Positions 51,524 through 61,218 of a stretch of 64,000 nucleotides of DNA are shown piece by piece (within the stretch, counting starts at the first letter, position 1; the number at the start of each line of letters is the position of its first letter). The position numbers and the translations under genes were made by a program. The notes under the pieces are model-generated. The model did not search any database. It was not told where the DNA came from and worked only from the letters and a program-made list of their open reading frames with translations. Where the stretch lies: assembly GCF_003254645.1 (NCBI RefSeq), contig NZ_PNFD01000003.1, positions 248,001 through 312,000 on the forward strand, read 5' to 3'. Source of the stretch: Microbacterium suaedae (GTDB taxonomy: Bacteria > Actinomycetota > Actinomycetes > Actinomycetales > Microbacteriaceae).

Positions 51524-54397
51524 TCACTTGGTGACGGACTGCGTCGTGTCCTCGGGAATGAGGACCGTGCAGGAGGCGAGCTGCGCGCTCTCTCCCCGCG
51601 CAAGCGTGTCGATCGTGCCGATCACGCCATCGGTGCCGAGCCGCTCGTCCGAGTCGGTCACGGTGATACCCGTGATCGACGTCGTCCAGTCGTCCTGCGA
51701 CGTGTTCGTGACGGTGTACACGAAGCACACGGCCTGTCGGTCGGTGAGGCGCGAGCCAGTGGGAGCGAGTGTCCCCGTCCCCACGATCGACGCCGCGTCC
51801 GTCGTGTCCGTCACATCGACGTAGGCGTTCTTCGTGATCTGGATCGCGGGGTCCGTCGCATACAGCAGCACCGACAGGCTCGGGACCACGAGGCCGTCGT
51901 AGTTGGCGTCCTCAGACGCCACGGTGAACGAGACCAGGGCCTCGGTCCCAGCCGCCACGGCGCCGGCGTCTGCCGTCACGGTGATGCTGTCGGTCACCGT
52001 CGAACCCGACGCGATCGTCAGGTCGCTTGTCGACAGCTTCACGGTCGGTGTGCCGTCGTCCTGCGTGACCGTGCTCGTGAACGAGAGGTCCGCACCGGGC
52101 GTCGGCGCCCCCGCACGCGTTCCCAGCGTGAATTTCTCGCCGTACTGCTCTCCGGCGATGACGTCCATCGTGCCCGGGTCGAGCACGAGCGGGTTGATGA
52201 AGGTGATCGCCGCGTCCTCGCTCTTCGCGGGATCCGCGTTCGTCATGCCGTTAGAGGACGTCACCGCATCAGCAGGAAGGGCGAGTTCGACGAGCGCCGA
52301 GTCGTCGACGCGCACGACGATGTCCCACTGCATGCCGTCGCTTCCGGCGACCTCCGTCACGCTCAGCACACGCGGGTTGAGGCGCGTGTCGTCGCTCGTC
52401 TCGTCCACGGCCGTTGCGGTCGCGAGGAAGTCTTCGACCGTGACCGAGTCGATCTCCAGCGACATCGAGCTGGTCAGCGTGTAGTGCAGATCACGCGCGA
52501 GCGTCGGATCGTTCTGCTCGTCTGCCTGCTCGAGGGTGAGCGAGGGGCGGCAATTGCCCTCGACCTCCACGAGGCGCGAGTACTGGGAGGACTCGAGCTG
52601 ATCGAGCCCCTCGACATGAGTCTGCAGGCGCACGTAGCCGGACACATCGCCGGTCGCGGCGTCGACCACCTGCGCCGTGCCGTCGGCGAGCGTCTGCGCG
52701 CCGATGGGCAGCGGAAGCGCGAGCGTCGCCTCGGTGCCCGCGACGCCCGAGACCGTGCCGAGGTAGACCTCGGCCGTGTCACTGTCCGTCCAGAAGGCGT
52801 CGAGCGTCACCGGAGATCCCGCCGCCTTCGTTCTGTTGTTCGTGTCCGTGATCTGCTGCACGTCGACGATTGCGGTGCACACCGGCTGATCCGTCGCCGC
52901 CGTCATCGCGAGCGCGCTCGCGGGAATGGACCCGGTGGGCACGCTGGCCACGTCCGTCGGAGCCCACGTGCGAATCGACTGGTTCGCGGCGTAGTTCGCG
53001 CCCGATCCCGAGACGTTGCCAACCAGAACCGTCGAGTCGCTGTACTCCTCGGCCGTGCCCGGGTTGCCCTGGCTGCCGCTGCGGGTGCCGAAGGTGTTTC
53101 CCTGGACCGTCACCAGACCGGTCTGCCGGAGCCAGATCGAGCTGTTGGTGTAGCCATTGAAGTAGTTGTCTGTGATGGTCAGACCAGATCCGCGTGTCGT
53201 GTCGGTCATCGACGAGTCGTTCGCCCTCCTGCCCGCGGCGTAGGAGATCGCGTATCCCTGACCGCTCGCGGCACGCACGAAGGTGTTTCCGCTGATCTCG
53301 GACGTTCCCGTCAGCTGCCCGCCTCGCGGGAGTGTGATGAAGGCGTCGTCGTCTGCTGTGCCGAAGCCCTGGTTGTTCGTGAACGTGTTGTTCACGATCT
53401 TGAGATCGCTGAGCACGACCGATGTGCTGCCCGTGTAGCTCGCTGAGTTCGCGAAGGAGAACGCGCGCTGGTTCGTCATGTTCGCGACCGTCATGTTCTG
53501 AAAGGTCAGGCCCTGCGTGACGTTGTTCGCCGTGAAGGGAACGAAGTTCGTCAGCCGCGTCCGGCAACCCGAGCCGTCCGAGGCCGAGCACGTCGTGCTC
53601 TCGGATGCGTAGTTGACGTTGAGGCCGTCGAACACGATGTCGGAGCGCGGCGTCGTGTCGCTCGTCGGATAGTTGTTGAAGTACATGATGCCGCCGCTCA
53701 CTGCTGAGTCGTAGAAGCCACGCACGTTGTAGTTCTTGACCGTCAGACCCGTCACACCCTGCATCACCGTGACGAAACGCTCCGGGTAGTACGTCGAGTC
53801 GGTGTTGATCTCTCCGCCGCCACCGTCGATGACGACGTTGGATGCGTTCGGCCCCACGACGAAGGACGATCCGCCTGCACGAACGAGATCGGCGTTGAGG
53901 ATCGTGATGCCGGGGCCGTTGAGGTAGAAGGCGGCGTTCTCGACGTCGTCCTGCACCGAGTCCACGTAGAACCGGTGGTCGAGGTCGAGCGTCACCGGCG
54001 CCGTCACAACGTAGAGCGCCCCGATGTCCTCGCTCGAGATCCTGTCCGTCGTCATCCGGTAGTCCGTGCCGCGCTGGTCCGAGAGGCCCTCGCCGACAAT
54101 TGACTCATCGACGGTGATCGTGACCTCACCCGGGGCAGCGTTCAGCGCGTTCGACTCTTCGATCGCGGCCCGCAGCGTGCACGTCCCCGCGCTCGTGGCG
54201 CACACTCCGTCGCCGGGATCTGCGTCCGTGACGGTGCCGCCCGCATCGGTCGAGTCGATGACGAGCTCTGTCGCGGCGTATGCCGTCGACGTCATCACGA
54301 TCGGCACGAGCACCCCCATGGCGACTGCGATGCCCGCGGCTATCGCGAACGGCACCAGGCGGCGCCGGTTCTCGCCGGCGAACTGGCGGATGTTCAT
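51524..54397 (-). CDS. CSLREA-type parallel beta-helix surface protein
   Basis: A 957-residue exported protein. Signal peptide to about residue 41 (PIVMTSTAYA cleavage). A CSLREA motif follows (CTLRAAIEESNAL, residues about 73-85). Residues about 150-520 form a right-handed beta-helix rich in NNTF, GNTF and DNYF turns. The C-terminal 400 residues are beta-sandwich repeats; the last resembles a DUF11-type domain (FVYTVTNTSQDDWTTSITGITVTDSDE). No sorting motif or membrane anchor is present, so it must be held by partners, perhaps the TasA-like proteins in the same operon. Confidence 0.83.
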   Translation of the reverse strand: MNIRQFAGENRRRLVPFAIAAGIAVAMGVLVPIVMTSTAYAATELVIDSTDAGGTVTDADPGDGVCATSAGTCTLRAAIEESNALNAAPGEVTITVDESIVGEGLSDQRGTDYRMTTDRISSEDIGALYVVTAPVTLDLDHRFYVDSVQDDVENAAFYLNGPGITILNADLVRAGGSSFVVGPNASNVVIDGGGGEINTDSTYYPERFVTVMQGVTGLTVKNYNVRGFYDSAVSGGIMYFNNYPTSDTTPRSDIVFDGLNVNYASESTTCSASDGSGCRTRLTNFVPFTANNVTQGLTFQNMTVANMTNQRAFSFANSASYTGSTSVVLSDLKIVNNTFTNNQGFGTADDDAFITLPRGGQLTGTSEISGNTFVRAASGQGYAISYAAGRRANDSSMTDTTRGSGLTITDNYFNGYTNSSIWLRQTGLVTVQGNTFGTRSGSQGNPGTAEEYSDSTVLVGNVSGSGANYAANQSIRTWAPTDVASVPTGSIPASALAMTAATDQPVCTAIVDVQQITDTNNRTKAAGSPVTLDAFWTDSDTAEVYLGTVSGVAGTEATLALPLPIGAQTLADGTAQVVDAATGDVSGYVRLQTHVEGLDQLESSQYSRLVEVEGNCRPSLTLEQADEQNDPTLARDLHYTLTSSMSLEIDSVTVEDFLATATAVDETSDDTRLNPRVLSVTEVAGSDGMQWDIVVRVDDSALVELALPADAVTSSNGMTNADPAKSEDAAITFINPLVLDPGTMDVIAGEQYGEKFTLGTRAGAPTPGADLSFTSTVTQDDGTPTVKLSTSDLTIASGSTVTDSITVTADAGAVAAGTEALVSFTVASEDANYDGLVVPSLSVLLYATDPAIQITKNAYVDVTDTTDAASIVGTGTLAPTGSRLTDRQAVCFVYTVTNTSQDDWTTSITGITVTDSDERLGTDGVIGTIDTLARGESAQLASCTVLIPEDTTQSVTK

Positions 54398-54525
54398 GGT
54401 GTCTGCTCCCCTTGCCCGCGCACCGGCGGATATGGCTCGGCCCTGTTCGGGCCTCGACACCATCCCAATGGGTGGGCTTTCGCACAGGGGCCTCCGCAGG
54501 CCGGATGAGAACGTCGCGGACGCGG

Positions 54526-54578
54526 GGTGAGTACTCCCGCAGCCGGCGATTTCGTCACCGACCTCAGGCGGTGAGTAC
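54526..54578. promoter_or_regulatory. Direct repeats upstream of the beta-helix operon
   Basis: GGTGAGTAC occurs at 54526-54534 and 54570-54578, 44 bp apart (about four helical turns). The second copy is part of an inverted repeat TCACCG...CGGTGA. They lie between the LuxR-type regulator gene and the beta-helix operon it precedes, and are candidate activator sites for that regulator. Confidence 0.45.
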
Positions 54579-54586
54579 CGGCGTCG

Positions 54587-57199
54587 TCAGGCGTCGAGGG
54601 TCGCGGCGAGCTGCTGACGCCCGTCGATGTGGAGCTTCTGGAACACGCGGTACAGATGGTTCTCGACCGTGCGCGTCGAGACGACGAGCCGTTTCGCGAT
54701 ATCGCCGTTGCTCATCCCATCGGCTGCGAGCTGAGCGATCTCGCGCTCGCGCGCCGTGAGGACACTCCCCTGCAGGAGCGGTTTGACGAGGGCCGGGTAT
54801 TCGCCGCCGAGCTCCTCAGCCCGCGCCCGAAGCTCGCGCGCGATCGCCGCGCCGTCCGCGTCGCCCGTGCGGGACGCGAGCGCGGCGGCCGCGACCCGTA
54901 CACGGATCGCGAAGCCCGCGCAGCCACTCGCGTCAAGGAAATCAGCGGCGTCAAGCATGTCGGCCGTGTTCGTTCCGACGAGGCCGTCGGCGTACCGCAT
55001 GATGAGCTCGGGGAGACCACCTGGCTCGCACGCGGCCTGCCATATCGCCATCTCGCGCGCGTGCGCCACGTCGGGATCCACCTCGAGCGACCGTATGCCG
55101 TGGACGAGGGCGCTGACGAGGTAGCCGCGTCCCGCGGCGTCGACTGCTCCCTCCCACAGGTCCTTCGCGATCTGGTCGGATGGCGCGCCCGCCACGAGCG
55201 CCGCATGAGAGCGGGCGTGGACCGCTGACATGAGGGGAAAGGGCCCCAGCGGAGGCACCATCGCCGAGGCTTCGTCGGCGAGGGACGCGGCGTTGGCCTC
55301 CCGCCCCATGCTCGCCGCAATCCGGACCGCCATCGCGAGCGTGCCGAGGTGATAGTGCGCGTAGCGCAGGGGCGTGTAGCCGACGGACAGTACCGTGCCG
55401 ATGTGGTCGCGCAGCGGGGCGTCGTCGCCGCGCAGGGCGAGGATCGCCGCGAGCACGTATCCGTACGGAGTGATCGCCTCGGGGTCGAGGCTCGCGATGC
55501 CGCCATCGAACGCATCTCGCGCCGCGACCTCGGACGCGTCGAGATCGCCCTGAAACACAGTGGCGAGGATCCGGAGCGCGCCGCCCCATCCTCCGACGCT
55601 CGTGTCCTCGCGCTCCATGATGTCTATCTCCGCAAGCGCCTGCGCGGGACGACCGAGTGCGAGCAGCTGTTCGGCGCGCAGCAGGCGGGCTGCACCGCGG
55701 ATGGTCGCGGGCTCGTCCTCCTCCGGCTCGGGCTCGATGCCACCAACCCCCTCCCCGAGAAAGCGCAGGTGCCCCTCCGTGATGTCGAGAAGGCGGCTCC
55801 ACTTCCCGGTCCGCCGGCGTTCCTCCTCAAAGTCACGCTCGACTCCCGCAAGCCCCTCGGGCCCCACTGCCACGGCGAAACCTCGCCACGTCGCGAGAGT
55901 GGCGCGCTGGCGCTCGTCGGTCTCGTCGTCCGGCACCTCGAGGATGCGCGCGATCTCTGCGGGCGGCGCGTCGGTCGACATCAGCGCAAGCGCATACGAG
56001 ATAGCCGAGGAAGCATCGGGGTGGCGATTCCACTCCGCGCGGCGGACCAGGGTCTCGGCCGTGACGCGCTCGTACACCATCCGATTCAGCGTGGCGTCAA
56101 GTGAGTGCCGATTCTCCGGATCCGCTGCAACGGGCGTTCCGAAGCCGCGCGCCGCCGCGAGCGATACGGGCGCGACCGGCGAGTCGAGCGCGCCCGGCGT
56201 GAGCCGAGTTCTCCCGAGGTCCTGCGCCTCGGTCCCATTGAGGGTTGCATCGATGTCCGCCAGCAGCCGGAGGCGCCGGGCGCCGAGCCGATCGCGTCGA
56301 AGGTGCTCGGACAGCAGCGGGGGATAGACGCTGACCGTCAGCGAATCGCCCTCGGTTCCGAAGGCCAGCAGCCCGCGTTCATCGAGCCGTTCGACCTCGC
56401 TCCACGCTGTCAGGCGCCTCGCGACGCCCGCGTCTATCGTGCCGACAAGCGAGAGGATGGCGAGCGCATCGAACTCGGTGGGCGCCAGACCCTGCAGGAA
56501 CGTCTCGATGACGGCCGCCAGCCGCGGCGACCACATCGTGGCGGCCCCGGCCCAGACCCCGTCCCGCCTCACGAGAAGCCCTTCTCGCACGGCGTTCTCG
56601 ACGAGCACCTCGATGATGCCGGGGAGGCCGCCGGACTTGGCGTGGATCCGCGCGGCGGTCGCGACCGCGACGGGGCCGCCGGCGACCTCGTCGATCAGCT
56701 CGGACGAGTCGTGGAACGCGAGGGGCGGCATCGCGACCCGCACGTTCGGGCGAACGTGCGCGACGATCGAGAAGTCGGGGGTCGCGCGCGCGATCGACGT
56801 CGCACTGAGCACGGGGATCCGCCCACCGTGCAGCGCCGCGACGATCGCGCCCGCAGATGTCTCGTCGAGCTGATCGGCGTCGTCGATCACGAGGAAGGTC
56901 CTGTCGCGCGTCACCGCCCGCCGCAGCGCGACGACGGCGCTCGAGACGGGCGTTCCTGCGCCCTGAGATCGCGCGTCGAGAAGACCCGCGAGCGCGAGCG
57001 CCTCGAGTGGGCGCGTCGTCAAAGCGGGGCTCCCGTGGATCTCGAGCGCCTCCCAGCCGTCTGTGACGAGTTGGTCGGCGACCGCGCGCAGGAGCCGACT
57101 GCGCCCGCTTCCGGGCAGACCCGTCAGCGCGACGCTGACGCCCGCCTTCAGGTACTCACCCACCTCGGCACGAAGTTCGACGAAAAGCGATTCCCCCAT
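54587..57199 (-). CDS. Large LuxR-type ATPase regulator (LAL-like) with altered P-loop
   Basis: An 870-residue protein. N-terminal AAA domain: the P-loop reads TGLPGSGRSRLLRA, with Arg in place of the conserved Lys, and Walker B is FLVIDDADQL. A helical-repeat middle region follows. The C-terminal LuxR HTH has LTAREREIAQLAADGMSNGDIAKRL and VSTRTVENHLYRVFQKLHI. The altered Lys may weaken ATP hydrolysis. It sits immediately upstream of the beta-helix/TasA-like operon, the likely target. Start at ATG 57199; a GTG two codons earlier is possible. Confidence 0.85.
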   Translation of the reverse strand: MGESLFVELRAEVGEYLKAGVSVALTGLPGSGRSRLLRAVADQLVTDGWEALEIHGSPALTTRPLEALALAGLLDARSQGAGTPVSSAVVALRRAVTRDRTFLVIDDADQLDETSAGAIVAALHGGRIPVLSATSIARATPDFSIVAHVRPNVRVAMPPLAFHDSSELIDEVAGGPVAVATAARIHAKSGGLPGIIEVLVENAVREGLLVRRDGVWAGAATMWSPRLAAVIETFLQGLAPTEFDALAILSLVGTIDAGVARRLTAWSEVERLDERGLLAFGTEGDSLTVSVYPPLLSEHLRRDRLGARRLRLLADIDATLNGTEAQDLGRTRLTPGALDSPVAPVSLAAARGFGTPVAADPENRHSLDATLNRMVYERVTAETLVRRAEWNRHPDASSAISYALALMSTDAPPAEIARILEVPDDETDERQRATLATWRGFAVAVGPEGLAGVERDFEEERRRTGKWSRLLDITEGHLRFLGEGVGGIEPEPEEDEPATIRGAARLLRAEQLLALGRPAQALAEIDIMEREDTSVGGWGGALRILATVFQGDLDASEVAARDAFDGGIASLDPEAITPYGYVLAAILALRGDDAPLRDHIGTVLSVGYTPLRYAHYHLGTLAMAVRIAASMGREANAASLADEASAMVPPLGPFPLMSAVHARSHAALVAGAPSDQIAKDLWEGAVDAAGRGYLVSALVHGIRSLEVDPDVAHAREMAIWQAACEPGGLPELIMRYADGLVGTNTADMLDAADFLDASGCAGFAIRVRVAAAALASRTGDADGAAIARELRARAEELGGEYPALVKPLLQGSVLTAREREIAQLAADGMSNGDIAKRLVVSTRTVENHLYRVFQKLHIDGRQQLAATLDA

Positions 57200-57228
57200 A
57201 CTCACGACGCTACTCCGAGCCGGCGAAG

Positions 57229-57258
57229 AGAGACAGAATACCGTCGTCATCTGTCTCT
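57229..57258. promoter_or_regulatory. Inverted repeat upstream of the LuxR-type gene
   Basis: AGAGACAGA (57229-57237) and its perfect complement (57250-57258), separated by 12 bases, 30 bp before the regulator start. A possible operator; the region is shared with the divergent LOG gene. Confidence 0.5.
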
Positions 57259-57452
57259 GAGGACGTTCGTCGGCCCGCAGTGATGGTCCCTCTCCTGCTT
57301 GCCGCGACGAGGCGGCCCTTCCCTCTGTCGCGCACTCGCCACACGACGACGACCGCGGCACGCGAAGGCGACGTGCGCCGCAGCGCCCTGATCCGGTGCG
57401 GCGGAGCGCCGCAACGCGGGGCAGAGCCCCCTGGCCGCCTTACTCTGGTCTT

Positions 57453-58043
57453 ATGTCCTCCCTGTCTCGCATCACCGTGTTCACCGGCTCCGCCTCGGGC
57501 GCGAAACCCTCCTATCGCGCGGCTGCCGAAGCAGTCGGCGCAGCGCTCGCGTCGGCCGGCATCGGCGTCGTCTACGGCGGGGGAAACGTGGGCCTCATGG
57601 GCACCGTCGCGACGGCCGCGAGCGACGCGGGCGGCGAAGTAGTCGGGATCATCCCGAAGGCGCTCGTCGACAAGGAGATCGCACACGACGACCTCACGCG
57701 GCTCGAGGTCGTCGCTGACATGCATGAACGCAAAATGCGGATGGCCCAGCTCGGCGACGCCTTCGTCGCGCTGCCCGGCGGCGCCGGCACGCTCGAAGAG
57801 TTCTTCGAGGCGTGGACGTGGTTACAGCTCGGCTTCCACACCAAGCCGATCGCGCTCTACGACGTCGGAGGCTTCTGGGATCCCCTGGTCGAGATGCTCG
57901 ACAGACTCGTTGACGAGGGCTTCATCAGCGAGACCTTCCGCGAGGCACTCATCATCGCGTCGGATCCGCAGCAGCTCCTCGACGAACTCCAGAACTGGAA
58001 GGCGCCCATGCCGAAGTGGTCGCAGCCTGCTGGGAGCGCCTGA
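57453..58043 (+). CDS. LOG-family cytokinin riboside 5'-monophosphate phosphoribohydrolase
   Basis: A 196-residue protein with the LOG signature YGGGNVGLMG and PGGAGTLEEFFEAWTWLQLG. LOG enzymes cut adenine-type bases from nucleoside monophosphates. Bacterial members are often called TIGR00730 or lysine decarboxylase-like, but decarboxylase activity is not supported. ATG at 57453; upstream in-frame extension is low-complexity. Confidence 0.93.
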   Translation: MSSLSRITVFTGSASGAKPSYRAAAEAVGAALASAGIGVVYGGGNVGLMGTVATAASDAGGEVVGIIPKALVDKEIAHDDLTRLEVVADMHERKMRMAQLGDAFVALPGGAGTLEEFFEAWTWLQLGFHTKPIALYDVGGFWDPLVEMLDRLVDEGFISETFREALIIASDPQQLLDELQNWKAPMPKWSQPAGSA

Positions 58044-58112
58044 GGATCGACCGGGGCCGCTCGACCGCCGCATCCGGCCACGCCCGCGCCGAAGGGATCG
58101 CTCCGAGAAGAT

Positions 58113-58141
58113 CCGGAGTGAACCAGTCCGGTTCATTCCGG
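58113..58141. terminator. Hairpin between LOG and the second LuxR-type gene
   Basis: CCGGAGTGAACC (58113-58124) pairs with 58130-58141, with one mismatch, over AGTCC. It overlaps the stop of the convergent LuxR-type gene. Confidence 0.6.
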
Positions 58142-60613
58142 GGAACGGCCCCTCTCCGGCGATCCCCCGAGCAATCCGAGCCGCGTCGCCCGATGCAGTG
58201 CACTGGCTCGGTCGTGGACCTCGAGCTTGGCGTAGATGGCCGTCACCTGCTTCTTGATCGTGTTGACCGACACGCTGAGCTCAGATGCGACGTCGGCGAG
58301 CCGCGGACGCTCCGCAAGCGCGTGCAGGACGACGGTCTCGCGACGCGTCAGTCGGACGACCTCGGCCCGCGTGGGAAAGATCTCATGCACGCCCCTGAGA
58401 GTCGTCAGCTGAGCATCCGTGATGCGCAGCCCTGCGACACGGAGGAGGCCCTCGCGGAGATCGGTCGGCATTCCCGCGAGGATCGCCAGCCGATCACCCG
58501 CGTCGTCCCCTTCGAAAGCGCGCGTCGCATCGGATGCGGCTTCGGCTTCGTCGCCGGCTTCAAGAGCCGCGGATGCGGCGATAAGCAGAGCTTCCACTCT
58601 CTCGCGAGGCGATATCACTGCGTTCCATGATGCACGGGCGGAGGCCAGCTGCCGCGCTGACGCCAATTCACCGGACGCAAGGGCGATCCGCGCGCGCGGA
58701 ACGGTGAACCGGGCCGCGGGTCGCCGTTCCAAGAACACGCTCGCTCGAGTGTGAGCACCGACGGCGATCAGCAGGTCGACGTACGTCCGGTCGAACAGAT
58801 GACGATCACGTGGCGACGATTCGATCTCGCGGCTTCGTCGTGACGATATCGTCTCGAGCCGTCGCAACGCCTGCGCTGGATCTCCGAAGAGCAGGCTGTG
58901 GCGGGCGAGGAGCCACTCGACGATCATCCACTCCTCGAGCCTCTGCGACCGAGCCGCCAGATGCTCGAGACCGACGGAGACATCCCCCTCAAGCCGGTCG
59001 AGTCGCACGACAGCGCGCGCAAGCATGAGTATGGTCCTGCGGATGTCCCGCACCCACGACGCCTCGTCGTGGTCGCGTTCGGCTTCTCCCATCAGTGCCA
59101 CAGCGTCACCAACGGATCCTTCAACGGCGCGCATGAGGGACAGATGCGCACTCGACAGACTCGCGATCGCCTTCGCCTCCCCCGCGTTCGCGTCGAGGAT
59201 CGCATGAGCGAACTGTTGCGAGGCAGACGACGAATCGGCGCTCCATGCAGAGATCGCTTTGTGCATCTCCATCCAGGCTCGTGTATCCGCCGAGTACGTC
59301 GTCGAGGCGTCCGCGCGTCGCTCCGTCAGCCGCATGCCGCCGCGCGATCGCTGTGTGATCAGCAATGCCGTCTCCGAGGCCGGTGTCAGCACGTCCGACG
59401 CGACCGAGGCGATCGTCCCCCATCCCGCGTCGTGATAGCCGACCACGCTTCCCGCCGCACTTTCGAGCAACGCTGACGAAAGAGTCCGCGCATCCGCGAG
59501 GTCTCGCCGACGTTGTCGCACCGCTAGCGGGATCATCCCGTACGCCTTCGACGCATCCGCAAGATGGTGGACGAGAAGGTCGATTCCCGCTTCCGCCCAC
59601 AGCGACTCGAGCAGCGGCCACATCTGTCCCTGACCGGCGTGGCGCACGATGTCCCCGCGCTCTCGTTCTCCCTGCGTGACGAGCGTCCGGACCACGGCCT
59701 GATGGACGTCGATGACGTCCGCGTCTGTGACGACACCATCGATACTCAGGAGGGCCCGTTCGACGACCGTCGGCAGGCACGGGCTGCTTCTGACACCACC
59801 GATGATGAGCCCAGCCTCATTCAGGACTCGGGTCACGGCATCGAGCGGAACCGTGTCGGCCTCGATCCGAGCCAGCCTTCCCTCGCTGTGCGCGAACAGG
59901 ATGCCCTCGCGAAGCACTCCGTTCTCCCGGAGCAGACGCTCGACGCGACGACCCACATACTCGTCGATGCTCCGTTCCATGCCCGCGACTCCGCGATCCG
60001 GGTTCGCGTCGAGCGCTCTTCGCATCGCGGCCAGCCATCCTCCGGTGGCTCGCCAGAGATGGTCGGCGACCGGCGCGTCGACAGCGTGCCCCCACGCTGC
60101 GAAGACGGCGTCGGTCTCCTCGCGGCGCGCCGCGAGGTCTCGACCGGAGATCTTCGCCGTCGCGAGCCCGCGTTCGCTCGCGACGCGCTCGACCGAGGAC
60201 TCCGCCGTCGACAGGGACACGATATGAAGCTCTTCGTGTTCCCACAGAAGATCCATCAGGCTCTCCGCGTCCTGTCCATCCAATGGCACGTCATCGACGA
60301 CCAGGATCGCGACGCGGCCGGTGCCCCGCACCGATTCGATGACGCCGAGCACTGTGCCGACGAGCTCCGTCTCCACCGGGCACTCGTCCGCATCGTTCCC
60401 GATCCACACGACGCGATCACCGGCCTCGGTTCGCATCCGCGCCCATCGCGCAACGAGGCTCGTCTTCCCCGTCCCGCCCATCGCACGTACGACCGTAAGC
60501 GGTTCGAGCACGTCCAGCCTGCCGACGAGAGCTGGGCGATGCAGATGGGTCTTCGCCAAGCGAGGGATCATCGTCCTCCGCGATGACACAGGGACGGCAC
60601 TCTCGCGCTTCAT
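58133..60613 (-). CDS. Large LuxR-type ATPase regulator (MalT-like)
   Basis: An 826-residue protein from MKRESAVPVSS. The NTPase domain has a standard P-loop (VRAMGGTGKTSLVARW), Walker B VAILVVDDVPLDG and a STAND-like helical region. The C-terminal HTH is LTRRETVVLHALAERPRLADVASEL with VSVNTIKKQVTAIYAKLEV. It differs from its neighbour at 54587 in having a normal Lys in the P-loop. A 605 bp upstream region contains a strong palindrome (60947-60962). Surface protein genes lie on both sides. Confidence 0.85.
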   Translation of the reverse strand: MKRESAVPVSSRRTMIPRLAKTHLHRPALVGRLDVLEPLTVVRAMGGTGKTSLVARWARMRTEAGDRVVWIGNDADECPVETELVGTVLGVIESVRGTGRVAILVVDDVPLDGQDAESLMDLLWEHEELHIVSLSTAESSVERVASERGLATAKISGRDLAARREETDAVFAAWGHAVDAPVADHLWRATGGWLAAMRRALDANPDRGVAGMERSIDEYVGRRVERLLRENGVLREGILFAHSEGRLARIEADTVPLDAVTRVLNEAGLIIGGVRSSPCLPTVVERALLSIDGVVTDADVIDVHQAVVRTLVTQGERERGDIVRHAGQGQMWPLLESLWAEAGIDLLVHHLADASKAYGMIPLAVRQRRRDLADARTLSSALLESAAGSVVGYHDAGWGTIASVASDVLTPASETALLITQRSRGGMRLTERRADASTTYSADTRAWMEMHKAISAWSADSSSASQQFAHAILDANAGEAKAIASLSSAHLSLMRAVEGSVGDAVALMGEAERDHDEASWVRDIRRTILMLARAVVRLDRLEGDVSVGLEHLAARSQRLEEWMIVEWLLARHSLLFGDPAQALRRLETISSRRSREIESSPRDRHLFDRTYVDLLIAVGAHTRASVFLERRPAARFTVPRARIALASGELASARQLASARASWNAVISPRERVEALLIAASAALEAGDEAEAASDATRAFEGDDAGDRLAILAGMPTDLREGLLRVAGLRITDAQLTTLRGVHEIFPTRAEVVRLTRRETVVLHALAERPRLADVASELSVSVNTIKKQVTAIYAKLEVHDRASALHRATRLGLLGGSPERGRSPE

Positions 60614-61167
60614 CGATAAAACCTCACTCGCAGTCGGCCCCTGCGGCGAACTCTCCCTCCCGCGAAATGCACGGCGTCGAGCCTGACTTCCCCTTCTTGC
60701 GCAGGGGAGAAACCCAGAATCACTTGTGCAAAACGGATCAGCGAGCGGCTTTCCTCTTCGCCCTCGATTCTCGTGGAGCCGAGGAGAGAGCATTTAAGGC
60801 CCGACACAGCGTCGACCGATCCATCACGATCATGCAACCGGCCGCCAGACTCTCGTCGCACATACCGCACGAAATCGGGTACCTTTCGACATTACGCCCC
60901 CTTGCGAGAGAGGCGACCTCCCCCTGAGGCTCTTTTGGTACACGAATTGGTACGCGTACCAAGGATTCCTCCGGCTTTCACAGACGGACGCGAACGGAGG
61001 AGGAGAGGGGCCAGCGGCTCCACACGGTGACCCCTCTCTGACAGATGGCTCCGCTGAACGAGCCACCCCCTCACCAGCCCGATCGGTATCCGCGGAGGGA
61101 GTCGCGAAACTCGATCGAGTCGGTGAATCACGGCCATCGCACGACACGACCGGCCGATCATCCCGGC
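60614..61167. promoter_or_regulatory. Upstream region of the MalT-like gene with a 16-base palindrome
   Basis: No gene is accepted here. TTGGTACGCGTACCAA (60947-60962) is a perfect palindrome, and its half site TTGGTAC occurs again at 60935-60941. Such a palindrome plus half site is typical of a dimeric repressor or activator. It lies about 335 bp upstream of the MalT-like start, in an AT-richer pocket. Weak ORFs on both strands (60583-60927 and 60830-61201) have no recognisable features. Confidence 0.5.
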
Positions 61168-61191
61168 CCCGCCACCGGGAGCGATGGCGGG
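61168..61191 (-). terminator. Hairpin downstream of the SdrD-like gene
   Basis: CCCGCCA (61168-61174) pairs with TGGCGGG (61185-61191), about 30 bases past the surface-protein stop. Probable terminator. Confidence 0.55.
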
Positions 61192-61218
61192 ACCGAGACA
61201 CTTACCGCGCGCCGGAGA

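Noticed and set aside
51537..51550. Sequence GACTGCGTCGTGTC, resembling an arm of the repeat family
   Set aside because: It is inside the coding end of the beta-helix protein, has no paired arm nearby and fits the reading frame; a chance match.
51371..53446. 691-codon open frame on the plus strand
   Set aside because: Antisense to the beta-helix protein and a TasA-like gene; Arg/Asp/Val-rich with no recognisable domain.
60583..61201. ORFs of 114 codons (plus) and 123 codons (minus) in the gap upstream of the MalT-like gene
   Set aside because: No ribosome binding site, no domain, unusual composition, and they overlap each other and the 16-base palindrome.
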